Assembly (NCBI GenBank): GCA_002304315.1
Contig: NEUO01000006.1
Location: 1-53,917, forward strand
Source of the DNA: Verrucomicrobiia bacterium Tous-C4TDCM
GTDB taxonomy: Bacteria; Verrucomicrobiota; Verrucomicrobiia; Verrucomicrobiales; Akkermansiaceae
Reading direction: 5' to 3'
DNA length: 53,917 nucleotides
Position 1 is the first letter of the stretch; each line of letters opens with the position of its first letter. Made by a program: the position numbers and the translations under genes. A model generated the notes under the pieces. That model was not told the DNA's origin and searched no databases. It was given only the letters and a program-made list of their open reading frames with translations. Positions 10,021 through 19,962 of the stretch are shown piece after piece.

Positions 10021-13000
10021 GTGAAACTGCATACTTCATCCCTCATCCCGATCCTCTGCGCATGCCTGATGACCTCGGTCTTCGCCTACTCGCCGAAGCC
10101 CGATCTGACCGCCGCCGGTGCGATCGCCACGCTCAAGACGGACACGAACGCCTCACCGGTTTATGGCGAGACCTACAATCTGGGAGCCACCGGACTGCGC
10201 GGCTGGATTTTCATCGATCGCAACAATGTCGGGGACTATGGCTTGCAGACCAATCAGAGCAGGCAGATCCTTGTCACCGTGGTCGGCTCCGGCACTCCGG
10301 CGGCCGGTGTGCTGGCGGTGGACGACGTGATCCTCGGCGCGAAAGGTGGAACCGGTGCGGCCCCCGCTTTCACAGGGGACTGCCGCAAGGCATTCGGTTA
10401 TGCGATCGGGGATGCCGAGACCGCGGCCAATGGCGGCGTGCTCAGCCTGCTGCGCTGGCGCGCGGGCACCACCAGCACCGTCACGATCACCCTGCCGGTG
10501 TTGGCTTCCTATTCGAGCACCATTCCATACAGTTGCCCGAAGTCCGCGCTGGTTCTTGCAAACGCCCGCAACAGTCTCGTCGGCCAACTGCTCGCGAACC
10601 CGTCGTTTCTAACAAAAAACCTGGCCGGCGCGGTCAACGGCCTGGCCTTGCTTGCGGGCGTGGCTCCCGGTGACCCCAATTACGCCACCGTGCAGGCGCG
10701 CCTGCAAACCTACGCCCGCTCCCTGGTTCCGGCGTCTCCCTTGAACGGATGCGACACCTGGAACTGGTCGTACATTGGCATCTTCCTCAGTGAATACTAC
10801 CTGCGCACCGTTGCCGATGGCGTTCCGGACACCCAGGTGCTGCCGGGTATCAACGCCTACACCGTCGCGCTCGCCAAGGGCCAGAGCAAGTACGGCACCT
10901 TCGGGCACGGAGGAGCGGAACGGCTTGCGGACGGCAGCCTGCACGGCTCGATCGCCTGGTATGGCCCGGTCAACGCGGCGGGCGTGCCTGCGAACATCGG
11001 CATCGTCATCGGCAAGAAGGCGCTGCTGGCGGCAGGTCAGGCGATTGATCCGGAAATCGATCCGGCGATCGAGCGTGCCAACAATTTCTTCGGATGGTAC
11101 ATGAACAAGGGTTCGATTCCTTATGGCGAACATGAGCCGGGTGCGGACAGCCATGGATCGAATGGCAAGGATTCGATGTGCGCCGTGCTCTTCGGCCTGC
11201 AAAACAGCCGTCCTGCGGAAACCGAGTATTACGCACGCATGTCCACCGCAGGCTGCACGGGCCGCGAATACGGCCATACCGGCCAGGGTTTGAGCTATCT
11301 CTGGGGCGCGCTCGGCACCAACGTCGGGGGACCGGCGGCGGTCACCGCTTACCTCGACAATATCCGCTGGCATCTTGATCTGGGGCGGCGCACTGACGGC
11401 TCGTTCATCTATGACGGTGGCGAGCAATACGGCGCGGGCCAGACTTCCGACGGCACTTATCTCGGACAGAGCGAGTTGTATGGAGGCATGAATCCCACGG
11501 CTTGGTACATCCTTACCTACTCGCTGCCGCTGCAACGGATCCACCTCACCCGCCGCGACGCAAACCCAGCCAACACCCTCAACGCCACCAAGGTCGCCCA
11601 CGCGATTTCGGCAGCGACCTACAAGCTGGATTGCACCAATGCCACGAACTATCCCGTTTCCCGGCTGATTGCGGATCTCGGCGATTACGATCCGGTGGTG
11701 CGTTCCGCCGCCGCCAAAGAACTGGCCGTGCGCTCTCTCACGGCAGGCGAGGAAAGCACCCTCATCACCATCGCTGAAGGACCCGCTGCCAACGCCCGCA
11801 TGGGTGCCTGCGAAGCGCTCGGCCTGCGTCTGACGGCGGCCGCGCTGCCCGCCCTCGGCCGCCGCCTTTCGGACCCGGATTATTGGGTGCGCGGCAAGGC
11901 CGCCAACGCGTTGCGGAACTTCGGAAACTCCGCCAGCTCCCAGCTTCCCACCATGCTCACCGCTTTCGTCAACAACGCCACCGACCCGAACACGATCGTT
12001 TGGACCGACCCGATCCAGTTCGCCAACGGCTACCTTTCACAAACCCTTTTCAATACCTTGGCAGCCAACACCGCCGCCGCCGACAAGAACACGCTGCTCT
12101 ATCCGGCGCTGCGTGCCGGACTCAGACAGCCTGGCGGATATGCCAGGGGCAGCCTTGGCAACTTCATCAAGACGCGCCTCGATCTTGGGGACGTCCAGGC
12201 GATCGCTCCCAGCCTCGTTCAAGCCGCCGCCGAACGTTCTCCGGCAGACCGCATGTTCAGTGACGGCATCCGCCACGCGGCCATCAATACCCTTGGGAAA
12301 TTCAAGGTCGAGGAAGGCATCCCGCTGTCCCTGATGGTGAAGGAACAAACCTGGCACGGCGATGATTGGGATCCCTTCACGCTGCTACAGAACACCTACC
12401 GTGGAGCGGCAAGGGACGCGCTGCCCACACTCTACAAATGGCGCGACCACCTCCCGCAATTCCTTGCAGACGGTTCGATCTCTTCAGTCCCCGGCCGCTA
12501 CGCAAACATCGAGTCGAAGATTCACTCCACCATCGCCGCCATTGAGAACGACCCGAATCCACCCGCGCTGAACTATTTCAAGACCATCACCGCCAGCGCC
12601 AGTCCGACCACCCTTGCATTGCCATCAGCAAACACGACGGTCAGCGCCAGCGTGACGGATCTGGACAACGGCACGCCCCACTACATCTGGACCAAACTCA
12701 GCGGGGCGGGAAATGTCACCTTCTCGCCGGACGGACTTACGGGGGAAGCGGTGAGAGCCGCCACTTTCGACACGCCGGGAACCTACGTGCTGCGCGTCAC
12801 GGCGGTGGATCGCTCGATTCTGGATTACAGGAAATGGATCACCTTCAACCTCGGCTACGTTGATTTCCAGACCTACAACGAAATTGTCGGCGGTGTCACC
12901 AAGGACGTGACCGTCGTGGTGAACCCCGATCCGAACCGCGCCCCGTTGCCGCAGAACCAGAGCATCACCACGCCACTCAACGCCAGCGTGGCGGTCACTC

Positions 13001-16000
13001 TAACCGCGACCGACGCGGACAACGACCCGCTCACTTACATCGTGTTGGAAACACCGGCGCACGGCACGCTTTCCGGTACCGCGCCGGATCTCACCTACAC
13101 TCCCGCAACAGGCTACAGCGGTCCGGACAGTCTCACCTTCAAGGCGATGGACATGGATGTGGCTTCGGAAACCGCTACCGTGACCCTTGATGTCGGCGCT
13201 TCCGGCAACCGCCGTCCTTTGGCTATCAACCAACTGGCTTCGACCAACGAGGACACATCCAAGGCCATCACCCTGACCGGCAGCGATCCCGACGGCAATC
13301 CGCTGACCTATCAGATTGCCAGTGGTCCTCTCCATGGCACCCTCACCGGCACCGCGCCGAATCTGACCTACAGGCCCGCGCCCGACTATCCGGGCATCAA
13401 TTTCCCCGGCACGGACCGTTTCACATTCACGGTGAGCGACGGCTCGCTGACCAGCGCCGTGGCAACGGTCGGCATCACCGTCATCCCGGTCAGCGATGCG
13501 CCGCAGGCCATCGCACAGAATGTCAGCGTCAACGCGAACACCGCGAAACCCATCACCCTCGCCGGATCGGACCTTGAGGGATATGCGCTTGCTTATGCCG
13601 TCGTCAGCAATCCGGCCTATGGCGTCCTCACGGGAGTCGCTCCCAACGTCACCTACACGCCTGCCGCCAATTTTCACGGCTCGGACAGTCTCACCTTCCG
13701 CGTGACGGACAGCGAAGGCACCGTGTCCCCGGTCGCCACAATCAGCATCACCGTCGTGAACGATCCCCCGGTGGCCAATCCGCAGACTCTCGAAATTGCA
13801 CCGGACACCGGCACGGCCGTGACCCTGAGCGCCAGCGACAACTGCAACGACGCGCTGACTTATGCCGTCGTGACCCCACCGTCCAATGGCACCTTGTCCG
13901 GCACGGCACCCAATCTGACCTACACCCCGAACCCCGCTTTCACCGGAGCTGACAGTTTCACCTTCAAGGCCAACGACGGGGTGCAAGACTCCGCTGTCGC
14001 CACCGTCTCGATCACCGTGGCGGCATGGAACACGCACACCAACATCGCCTCCGGCGCATGGTCGGCGGGCGCGAGTTGGAACGGCGGCGTGGCTCCTACA
14101 GCAGGTGGCGGAGGAAACGCCATCCTGGTTTTCAACACGGCATCATACTCCGGAACCAGCACCAACGATCTGGCGGGAACGTTCCAACTCAACCGCTGGA
14201 ACATCGGCGCCTCGCAACCCGCGCTGACCGTCACCGGAAACGCGCTCTCGTTCGGAAGCAACGGCGGCGTGCTTCCGCAGTTGAACCAGAACAGCGCCAA
14301 TGCAACGACGATTTCAAACAACCTCACCCTCACCGCGAACACGACCGTCGGCGGCACGGGCGCGGGCGCGTTGACCCTGTCAGGAGTGATCTCGGGAACC
14401 GGCGGACTGACGAAAACCACGAGCGGCAGCCTCACTCTATCCGGTCTCAACACCTTCAGCGGCGGCACCACCATCAGCAATGGCACCTTCTTTCTTGGCA
14501 ACAAAAACGGCTGCGGCACCGGTGCCATCACTCTCGCCACCGGCACCACGTTCCAACAGGTGAACTTCGAGGGCAACTCCTCGGCGGGCGCGCTTCCGAA
14601 TTCGTTCGTGCTGGGCGGCACCGGAAAAGTGACCTTCAACATTCCTTTCGGTGGAGGCAAGGACATCTGGTTGAGCCAGCCCGTATCCGGCACAGGCGGC
14701 ATCTCGGTGCAGGGCGGCGCGCGAACATTGACACTGATCAACAACAACACTTTCAGCGGCGGCATCACGCTCACGAACGCCAACCACAAGGTGCAGATCC
14801 AGAATGCCAACGCCCTTGGCACCGGAACCTTCCGTTCGGAAACCACCACCGCAAATTCCGGCCAACTCATTTGCTCCGCCAATCTCTCATCCGGTTCAGG
14901 AGTGACCAACGCGTTCGACATCGCTTCGGGCGCCTATCTCAACATCCTGGCCGATGGCACCAACCACCTGCGGATCTCCGGTCCGATCACCAGCGCGGTC
15001 GGCACCGGCCATCTCTACAAGGCGGGCACCGCGACACTCACCTTGTCGGGAAACAACACCTACACCGGCACCACGACCGTCGCCGCGGGAACGCTCACCT
15101 GCACCAGTGACGCCTCGTTGGGACACGGCCCCGTGGCCATCACCAGCGGCGCCAAGCTCAACCTCAACTTCACCGGCACCACCCAAGTTGCGGCGTTGAC
15201 ACTCGGCGGCGTCGCCCAGGCCAACGGCACCTACGGTTCCACCGCATCACCGGCGGCCATCAAGAACAACACCTGGTTCAGCGGCACGGGCACGGTCACC
15301 GTCAGTGCCGCCACCACGACCGCGCTCTCACTGACAGGAGGCTCCACACCGTCGAATCTTGGCGCTTCACTCGCCTTCACCGCCACGGTCGCAGGTGGCA
15401 CGCCGACCGGAAACGTTTCGTTTTACGACGGAGCCGTGCTGCTCGGCACCAGCGCGCTCAACGGCTCCTATCAGGCCAGCCTCACCACCAGCGCGCTTGC
15501 GGCGGGCTCCCACGGCATTACCGCCCGATACGCCGGGGACGCCAACCATTTCACCAGCACCTCACAATCTCTAACGGTTCAAGTTCAGGGCGGTGTCACA
15601 CCGCCTCCGGCGCCGGCAGGACTTGCCTCCACCATCGGCAGCCACACCGTCAGCCTGACATGGAACGCTTCCGGAAGCGCGGGCACCTATCTGTTGAAGC
15701 GTTCATCCGCAAGCGGCGGCCCCTACACCACCAACGCCCACACCAGCCTCACCTCGTTCATGGATTCCGGACTGACCAACGGCACGACGTATTACTATGT
15801 CGTGTCCGCCGCCAATGCCGCGGGTCAGGGTCCGGACTCTGCTGAAATCGCCGCCACGCCGCTCAACCTGGTGCCGGTTGCGGATTCCCAGAGCGTCACC
15901 ACCGTGCAGGAAACGGCCAAGGCGGTTGTTCTAGCAGCCATCGATGCGGATCAAGACCCGCTGACCTACGCCATCGTGAGCGCACCCGCCAACGGCACAT

Positions 16001-19000
16001 TGGTCGGCACTCCGCCGAACGTGACCTACACTCCCAACCTTGGATACGGCGGACCCGACAGTTTCACCTTCAAGGCCAATGACGGGGAGGCCGACTCCGC
16101 GCCCGCCACCGTCAGCATCACCGTGGTGCCTTGGGCCTCATGGACCAACATCGCGCCCGGCACCTGGTCGGGTGGAACGAGTTGGTCCGGTGGAACCCCA
16201 CCGGCCACGGGCGGAGCATCCAACGGGCGGCTGGTGTTCAACTCCGCCTCATACGCGGGCACGAGCAACAACGACCTGGCGGGCAACTTCCAGCTCAACC
16301 GCTGGAACCTTGGCAGTTCGCAGGCCGCGCTGACGGTGGGCGGCAACACCATTTCGTTTGTCATCAACAACGGAGTCAGTCCGCAGTTCAACCAGAACAG
16401 CAACAATGCGGCGGTGGTTTCCAACCCCGTCATCCTCGCTAACAGCATGACGCTCGGCGGTAGCGGCACGGGAGCGGTCACGTTTTCCGGTGTGGTTTCC
16501 GGTTTCGGCGGATTGGCGAAAACGACAAGCGGAAGCCTGACTCTATCAGGAGCCAGCACCTTCAGCGGCGGCACCACCATCAGCAGCGGCACCTTCTTCC
16601 TTGGCAACAGGAACGGCTGCGGCACCGGTTCGGTCACGCTGGCCGCCGGAACCACGTTCCAGCAGGTGACCTTCGAGGGCAACTCCTCCGGGGGAGCCCT
16701 GCCCAACGCCTTCGTGGTGAGTGGCAGCGGCAGGGTGATTTTCAACATGCCCTTCGGCGGAGGGAAGGACGTCTGGATCAGCCAGCCCGTTTCCGGCACC
16801 GGCGGCATCACCGTGCAGGGCGGCACACGCGCGCTCACGCTTACCAACAGCAACAGCTTCAGCGGCGGCATCAGGCTCACAAGTACCAACAGCGTGCAGA
16901 TCCTGCATGCCAACGCGCTTGGCTCCGGCGCGTTCCGCACGGAAACCACCACCGCCAACTCCGGCAGGCTCCTCTGCGGTGCGAACCTTTCGTCCGGCAC
17001 CGGCGTGCCCAATGCCTTCGACATCGCCTCGGGTGCTTATCTCAACATCTTCGCCGACACCACCAACCACCTGCTGCTGTCAGGTCCGATCACCAGCGCG
17101 GTCGGCAACGGCAATCTCTACAAGGCGGGCACCGCCACCCTCACCTTGTCGGGAAACAACACCTACACCGGCATCACCACCATCGCCGCGGGAACACTTG
17201 CGACCTCCACTTCGTCATCGCTCGGACGCGGAGCACTCGCCCTCAGCACCGGTGCCAAGCTCGCCATGAACTACACCGGCAGCACGCGGGTTCCATCGCT
17301 TTCGTTAGGCGGCACCGCGCAGGCGAACGGTTCTTACGGTTCCACCTCATCACCCGCCACCTACAAGAACGACACCTGGTTTTCAGGCACCGGTGTTTTG
17401 GGCGTTGGTCCGGTCAGCACCACCACGCTCGCGATCACAGGAGGAAGCAATCCGACCTCGGTGGGCATGCCGCTCATCTTCACCGCCAGGGTGTCCGGCA
17501 GCGCGCCGACAGGCAACGTGGCGTTTTACGCAGGAGCCACGTTGCTCGGAACCGGCAGCTTGAACGCTTCCAATCAAGCCAGCCTCACGGCCAACAGCCT
17601 GGTGCCCGGTTCGCATGACGTGATCGCGGTCTATCTTGGCAACGCAGGCAATGCGGCGAGCACGTCGGCTGTTCTGAGCGTGCAGATACTGCCCAATTCC
17701 GAGCCGGTTTGGACGGCCAATCCGATCACCGGAAACAATGCGACCGAAGACACAGCCTACAGCGGAACTTTGGTTGGACTCTCAACCGACTCCAATCCCG
17801 GCACCACCCTGGTGTTTGCCAAACTGAGCGGCCCGGCATGGTTGGGCGTCGCCGCGAACGGCACGCTTTCAGGAACGCCCGCCAACAGCGATGTCGGTGG
17901 CAACAGTTTCATCATAAACGCCAGCGACGGCGTCGCAGCTCCGGTTTCCACGGTCCTGAACATCACGGTGCTCAACACCAACGATGCTCCCGCATGGACT
18001 GCCAACCCGATCACCGGCACGGACGCCACCGAGGATGCGGCCTACAGCGGAAGCCTTGCCGCCAGCGCTGTCGATATCGATGCCGGTGCCACCCTGACCT
18101 TTGCGAAGGTCAGCGGACCCGCTTGGCTCGGCGTGGCAGCCAATGGCGCGCTATCAGGCACGCCCGCCAACGGTGATGTCGGAGCCGCCAGTTTCACCGT
18201 CAGCGTGAGCGATGGCATCGCAACCGCGGTGGAAACCACGCTCAATATCACCGTATTCAACACCAACGACGCGCCGGCATGGACCGTCAACCCGGTCAAC
18301 GGTGCCGACGCCACCGAGGACGCGGCCTATGGCGGAAGCATTGCCGCCAGCGCTGTCGATGTCGATGCCGGTTCCTCGCTGACCTTCGCCAAGGTCAGCG
18401 GACCTGCATGGTTAGCTGTGGCTGCCAACGGCGCGCTTTCCGGAACCCCGTCGAACAGCGACGTCGGACCCAACAGTTTCACCGTGAATGTCAGTGACGG
18501 CATGACACCCCCAGTCGAAGCCACGCTCAGCATCATCGTCATCAACACCAACGACGCTCCGACATGGACGAACAACCCGATCCTCGGAAATGATGCCACC
18601 GAGGATGCGGCATACAGCGGCAGTCTCGCAGGCAGCGCCTCCGATGTGGATACCGGAGCGGCCCTGGCCTTCGCCAAGGTCAGCGGCCCGGTATGGTTGA
18701 GTATCGCGCCCGATGGCACGCTCTCCGGCGCACCGTCCAACGGCGATGTCGGTGCCAACAGCTTCACCGTCGGCGTCAGCGACGGTATCTCACCCGCCGT
18801 CGAAGCCACGCTCTACATCATCGTCATCGACACCAACGACGCGCCGGTCTGGTCAGGCAATCCTCTAACGGGTGCGAACGCCACCGAAGACACCGCATAC
18901 AGCGCGAATCTTTCGGCTAGCGCGGCCGATGTGGATCCAGGCGCTTCCCTGACCTTCGCCAAAGTCGGCGGTCCGTCATGGTTGAGCGTGGCGCTCGACG

Positions 19001-19962
19001 GCACCGTTTCCGGGACACCCACCAACAGCGACGTGGGAGGCAACGTGTTCACGGTGAGTGTGAGCGACGGCATCGCTCCGGCGGTGGAAGCGACCTTGAT
19101 CATCACCGTCGTGAACACCAACGACGCGCCGGTTTTCACCAGCAATCCGATCGTCGCTGCGGGAGCCGTGGAAGGCGTCGATTACACCGGCCGGACTCTG
19201 GCCGGAAGCGCCACCGACGCCGACGCCGACGCGGGGGACGTCGTCACTTATTCGAGGGTGAGCGGCCCGGCATGGCTTTTGGTCGGGGCCGACGGCACGC
19301 TCTCCGGCACGCCTCCCGCAGGCTCGGCGGGAGTGAACTCCTTCGTGGTGCGCGCCACCGACAGCGCCCCGGCCCGCGCCGACGTCACGCTGGAGATCAC
19401 CGTGACCGGCCTGCCTTTGCCCTGGGTTTCCTCCGACATCGGCACCGGCATGCTGGCGGGTTCCGCGACGTTCAATGCGGGCATCTTCACCCAGGCAGGT
19501 TCGGGAATCATCGGCTCCAACGGCGACAAACTGCGCTTCACTTATCAGACGCTCAGCGGCGACGGTGAAATCATCGCAAGGATCAGCGGGCTCCAGAATA
19601 CCGGCAACTCGTCGCGCGTCGGCGTGATGATCCGCGATTCGCTGGCCGCGAACTCGAAGCAGATCTTCATGGGTATGACCGGCTCGGGTGCCTACCGCTG
19701 GGCACGCCGCAACGCCACCGGCGGCAGCACCTCCAGCACCAACAGCAACTCCGGCACCGTGCCCAACACCTGGGTGCGCCTCGTCCGCAGCGGTAGAACG
19801 ATTACCGCCTACAAGAGCGTCAACGGCAGCTCCTGGACCACCGTCGGCAGCACCACGAATACGACCTTCGCCGCCACTTGCTACATCGGCCTGGCCGTGG
19901 GTAGCGGCAGCGACACGACTCTCAACACCTCGCAGTTCAGCAACATCACTGTCACCCCATGA
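10021..19962 (+). CDS. Giant secreted protein: PDZ/toroid/HEAT head with Ig and beta-strand stalk
   Basis: 3,313 residues from the GTG at 10021, chosen because it gives a clean signal peptide ending near VFA (residue 22); TTG at 10006 would add five residues. The head holds a PDZ-like segment (about 27-170), an alpha-toroid-like region (174-503) and HEAT-like helices (about 541-840), an arrangement I associate with DUF6288-type proteins; that family name is from memory and moderately sure. The stalk follows: Ig/PKD-like (854-967), four Big_9-type repeats, beta-strand repeat block 1 (1336-1765), Ig, FN3, Big_9, block 2 (2037-2462), Ig, five 95-residue putative Ig repeats, then the same terminal ConA-like domain as the upstream giant. 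No catalytic motif is evident. It sits about 125 bp after the first giant gene in the same orientation, and its stop overlaps the next start, so the three may be co-transcribed. Confidence 0.85.
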   Translation: MKLHTSSLIPILCACLMTSVFAYSPKPDLTAAGAIATLKTDTNASPVYGETYNLGATGLRGWIFIDRNNVGDYGLQTNQSRQILVTVVGSGTPAAGVLAVDDVILGAKGGTGAAPAFTGDCRKAFGYAIGDAETAANGGVLSLLRWRAGTTSTVTITLPVLASYSSTIPYSCPKSALVLANARNSLVGQLLANPSFLTKNLAGAVNGLALLAGVAPGDPNYATVQARLQTYARSLVPASPLNGCDTWNWSYIGIFLSEYYLRTVADGVPDTQVLPGINAYTVALAKGQSKYGTFGHGGAERLADGSLHGSIAWYGPVNAAGVPANIGIVIGKKALLAAGQAIDPEIDPAIERANNFFGWYMNKGSIPYGEHEPGADSHGSNGKDSMCAVLFGLQNSRPAETEYYARMSTAGCTGREYGHTGQGLSYLWGALGTNVGGPAAVTAYLDNIRWHLDLGRRTDGSFIYDGGEQYGAGQTSDGTYLGQSELYGGMNPTAWYILTYSLPLQRIHLTRRDANPANTLNATKVAHAISAATYKLDCTNATNYPVSRLIADLGDYDPVVRSAAAKELAVRSLTAGEESTLITIAEGPAANARMGACEALGLRLTAAALPALGRRLSDPDYWVRGKAANALRNFGNSASSQLPTMLTAFVNNATDPNTIVWTDPIQFANGYLSQTLFNTLAANTAAADKNTLLYPALRAGLRQPGGYARGSLGNFIKTRLDLGDVQAIAPSLVQAAAERSPADRMFSDGIRHAAINTLGKFKVEEGIPLSLMVKEQTWHGDDWDPFTLLQNTYRGAARDALPTLYKWRDHLPQFLADGSISSVPGRYANIESKIHSTIAAIENDPNPPALNYFKTITASASPTTLALPSANTTVSASVTDLDNGTPHYIWTKLSGAGNVTFSPDGLTGEAVRAATFDTPGTYVLRVTAVDRSILDYRKWITFNLGYVDFQTYNEIVGGVTKDVTVVVNPDPNRAPLPQNQSITTPLNASVAVTLTATDADNDPLTYIVLETPAHGTLSGTAPDLTYTPATGYSGPDSLTFKAMDMDVASETATVTLDVGASGNRRPLAINQLASTNEDTSKAITLTGSDPDGNPLTYQIASGPLHGTLTGTAPNLTYRPAPDYPGINFPGTDRFTFTVSDGSLTSAVATVGITVIPVSDAPQAIAQNVSVNANTAKPITLAGSDLEGYALAYAVVSNPAYGVLTGVAPNVTYTPAANFHGSDSLTFRVTDSEGTVSPVATISITVVNDPPVANPQTLEIAPDTGTAVTLSASDNCNDALTYAVVTPPSNGTLSGTAPNLTYTPNPAFTGADSFTFKANDGVQDSAVATVSITVAAWNTHTNIASGAWSAGASWNGGVAPTAGGGGNAILVFNTASYSGTSTNDLAGTFQLNRWNIGASQPALTVTGNALSFGSNGGVLPQLNQNSANATTISNNLTLTANTTVGGTGAGALTLSGVISGTGGLTKTTSGSLTLSGLNTFSGGTTISNGTFFLGNKNGCGTGAITLATGTTFQQVNFEGNSSAGALPNSFVLGGTGKVTFNIPFGGGKDIWLSQPVSGTGGISVQGGARTLTLINNNTFSGGITLTNANHKVQIQNANALGTGTFRSETTTANSGQLICSANLSSGSGVTNAFDIASGAYLNILADGTNHLRISGPITSAVGTGHLYKAGTATLTLSGNNTYTGTTTVAAGTLTCTSDASLGHGPVAITSGAKLNLNFTGTTQVAALTLGGVAQANGTYGSTASPAAIKNNTWFSGTGTVTVSAATTTALSLTGGSTPSNLGASLAFTATVAGGTPTGNVSFYDGAVLLGTSALNGSYQASLTTSALAAGSHGITARYAGDANHFTSTSQSLTVQVQGGVTPPPAPAGLASTIGSHTVSLTWNASGSAGTYLLKRSSASGGPYTTNAHTSLTSFMDSGLTNGTTYYYVVSAANAAGQGPDSAEIAATPLNLVPVADSQSVTTVQETAKAVVLAAIDADQDPLTYAIVSAPANGTLVGTPPNVTYTPNLGYGGPDSFTFKANDGEADSAPATVSITVVPWASWTNIAPGTWSGGTSWSGGTPPATGGASNGRLVFNSASYAGTSNNDLAGNFQLNRWNLGSSQAALTVGGNTISFVINNGVSPQFNQNSNNAAVVSNPVILANSMTLGGSGTGAVTFSGVVSGFGGLAKTTSGSLTLSGASTFSGGTTISSGTFFLGNRNGCGTGSVTLAAGTTFQQVTFEGNSSGGALPNAFVVSGSGRVIFNMPFGGGKDVWISQPVSGTGGITVQGGTRALTLTNSNSFSGGIRLTSTNSVQILHANALGSGAFRTETTTANSGRLLCGANLSSGTGVPNAFDIASGAYLNIFADTTNHLLLSGPITSAVGNGNLYKAGTATLTLSGNNTYTGITTIAAGTLATSTSSSLGRGALALSTGAKLAMNYTGSTRVPSLSLGGTAQANGSYGSTSSPATYKNDTWFSGTGVLGVGPVSTTTLAITGGSNPTSVGMPLIFTARVSGSAPTGNVAFYAGATLLGTGSLNASNQASLTANSLVPGSHDVIAVYLGNAGNAASTSAVLSVQILPNSEPVWTANPITGNNATEDTAYSGTLVGLSTDSNPGTTLVFAKLSGPAWLGVAANGTLSGTPANSDVGGNSFIINASDGVAAPVSTVLNITVLNTNDAPAWTANPITGTDATEDAAYSGSLAASAVDIDAGATLTFAKVSGPAWLGVAANGALSGTPANGDVGAASFTVSVSDGIATAVETTLNITVFNTNDAPAWTVNPVNGADATEDAAYGGSIAASAVDVDAGSSLTFAKVSGPAWLAVAANGALSGTPSNSDVGPNSFTVNVSDGMTPPVEATLSIIVINTNDAPTWTNNPILGNDATEDAAYSGSLAGSASDVDTGAALAFAKVSGPVWLSIAPDGTLSGAPSNGDVGANSFTVGVSDGISPAVEATLYIIVIDTNDAPVWSGNPLTGANATEDTAYSANLSASAADVDPGASLTFAKVGGPSWLSVALDGTVSGTPTNSDVGGNVFTVSVSDGIAPAVEATLIITVVNTNDAPVFTSNPIVAAGAVEGVDYTGRTLAGSATDADADAGDVVTYSRVSGPAWLLVGADGTLSGTPPAGSAGVNSFVVRATDSAPARADVTLEITVTGLPLPWVSSDIGTGMLAGSATFNAGIFTQAGSGIIGSNGDKLRFTYQTLSGDGEIIARISGLQNTGNSSRVGVMIRDSLAANSKQIFMGMTGSGAYRWARRNATGGSTSSTNSNSGTVPNTWVRLVRSGRTITAYKSVNGSSWTTVGSTTNTTFAATCYIGLAVGSGSDTTLNTSQFSNITVTP
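14029..15315 (+). repeat. Beta-strand repeat block, copy 1
   Basis: Encodes about 430 residues of autotransporter-associated beta-strand repeats (LTKTTSGSLTLSG, FSGGTTIS, LTLSGNNTYTGTTTV). It is a close homologue of 16132-17405, offset by 2,103 bp: the shared QLNRWN segment falls at 14188 and 16291. Each block is preceded by a Big_9 domain and followed by an Ig domain, so the duplicated unit is larger than the block. Confidence 0.8.
16132..17405 (+). repeat. Beta-strand repeat block, copy 2
   Basis: Second copy of the block at 14029-15315 within the same gene. Order and spacing of motifs are retained (FNxASYxGTSxNDLAG, NGCGTG, FEGNSS, FGGGKD, ANSG, NAFDIASGAYLNI). Amino-acid differences are scattered through its length, so the duplication is older than the terminal-module copy. 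Confidence 0.8.
17701..19125 (+). repeat. Five tandem 285-bp putative-Ig repeats
   Basis: The conserved Trp codon of successive units lies at 17710, 17995, 18280, 18565 and 18850, an exact 285-bp period; a sixth, diverged unit (Phe replacing Trp, at 19135) leads into the terminal module. Each 95-residue unit contains NP(I/L/V).G..ATED.AY, SGPAWL, GTLSGTP.N.DVG and FTV.VSDG, typical of putative-Ig/cadherin-like stalk domains. Confidence 0.85.
19130..19962 (+). repeat. 3' copy 2 of the shared terminal module
   Basis: Partner of 9071-9895. It carries a two-residue expansion in the Ig part (DADADAGD here, DADPGD in copy 1). Most differences in the last 500 bp are isolated substitutions, many of them synonymous. 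Confidence 0.85.

Noticed and set aside
7709-19125. Regular tandem repeats considered as a CRISPR array or satellite
   Set aside because: The 270- and 285-bp units are whole in-frame protein domains without short direct repeats and unique spacers.
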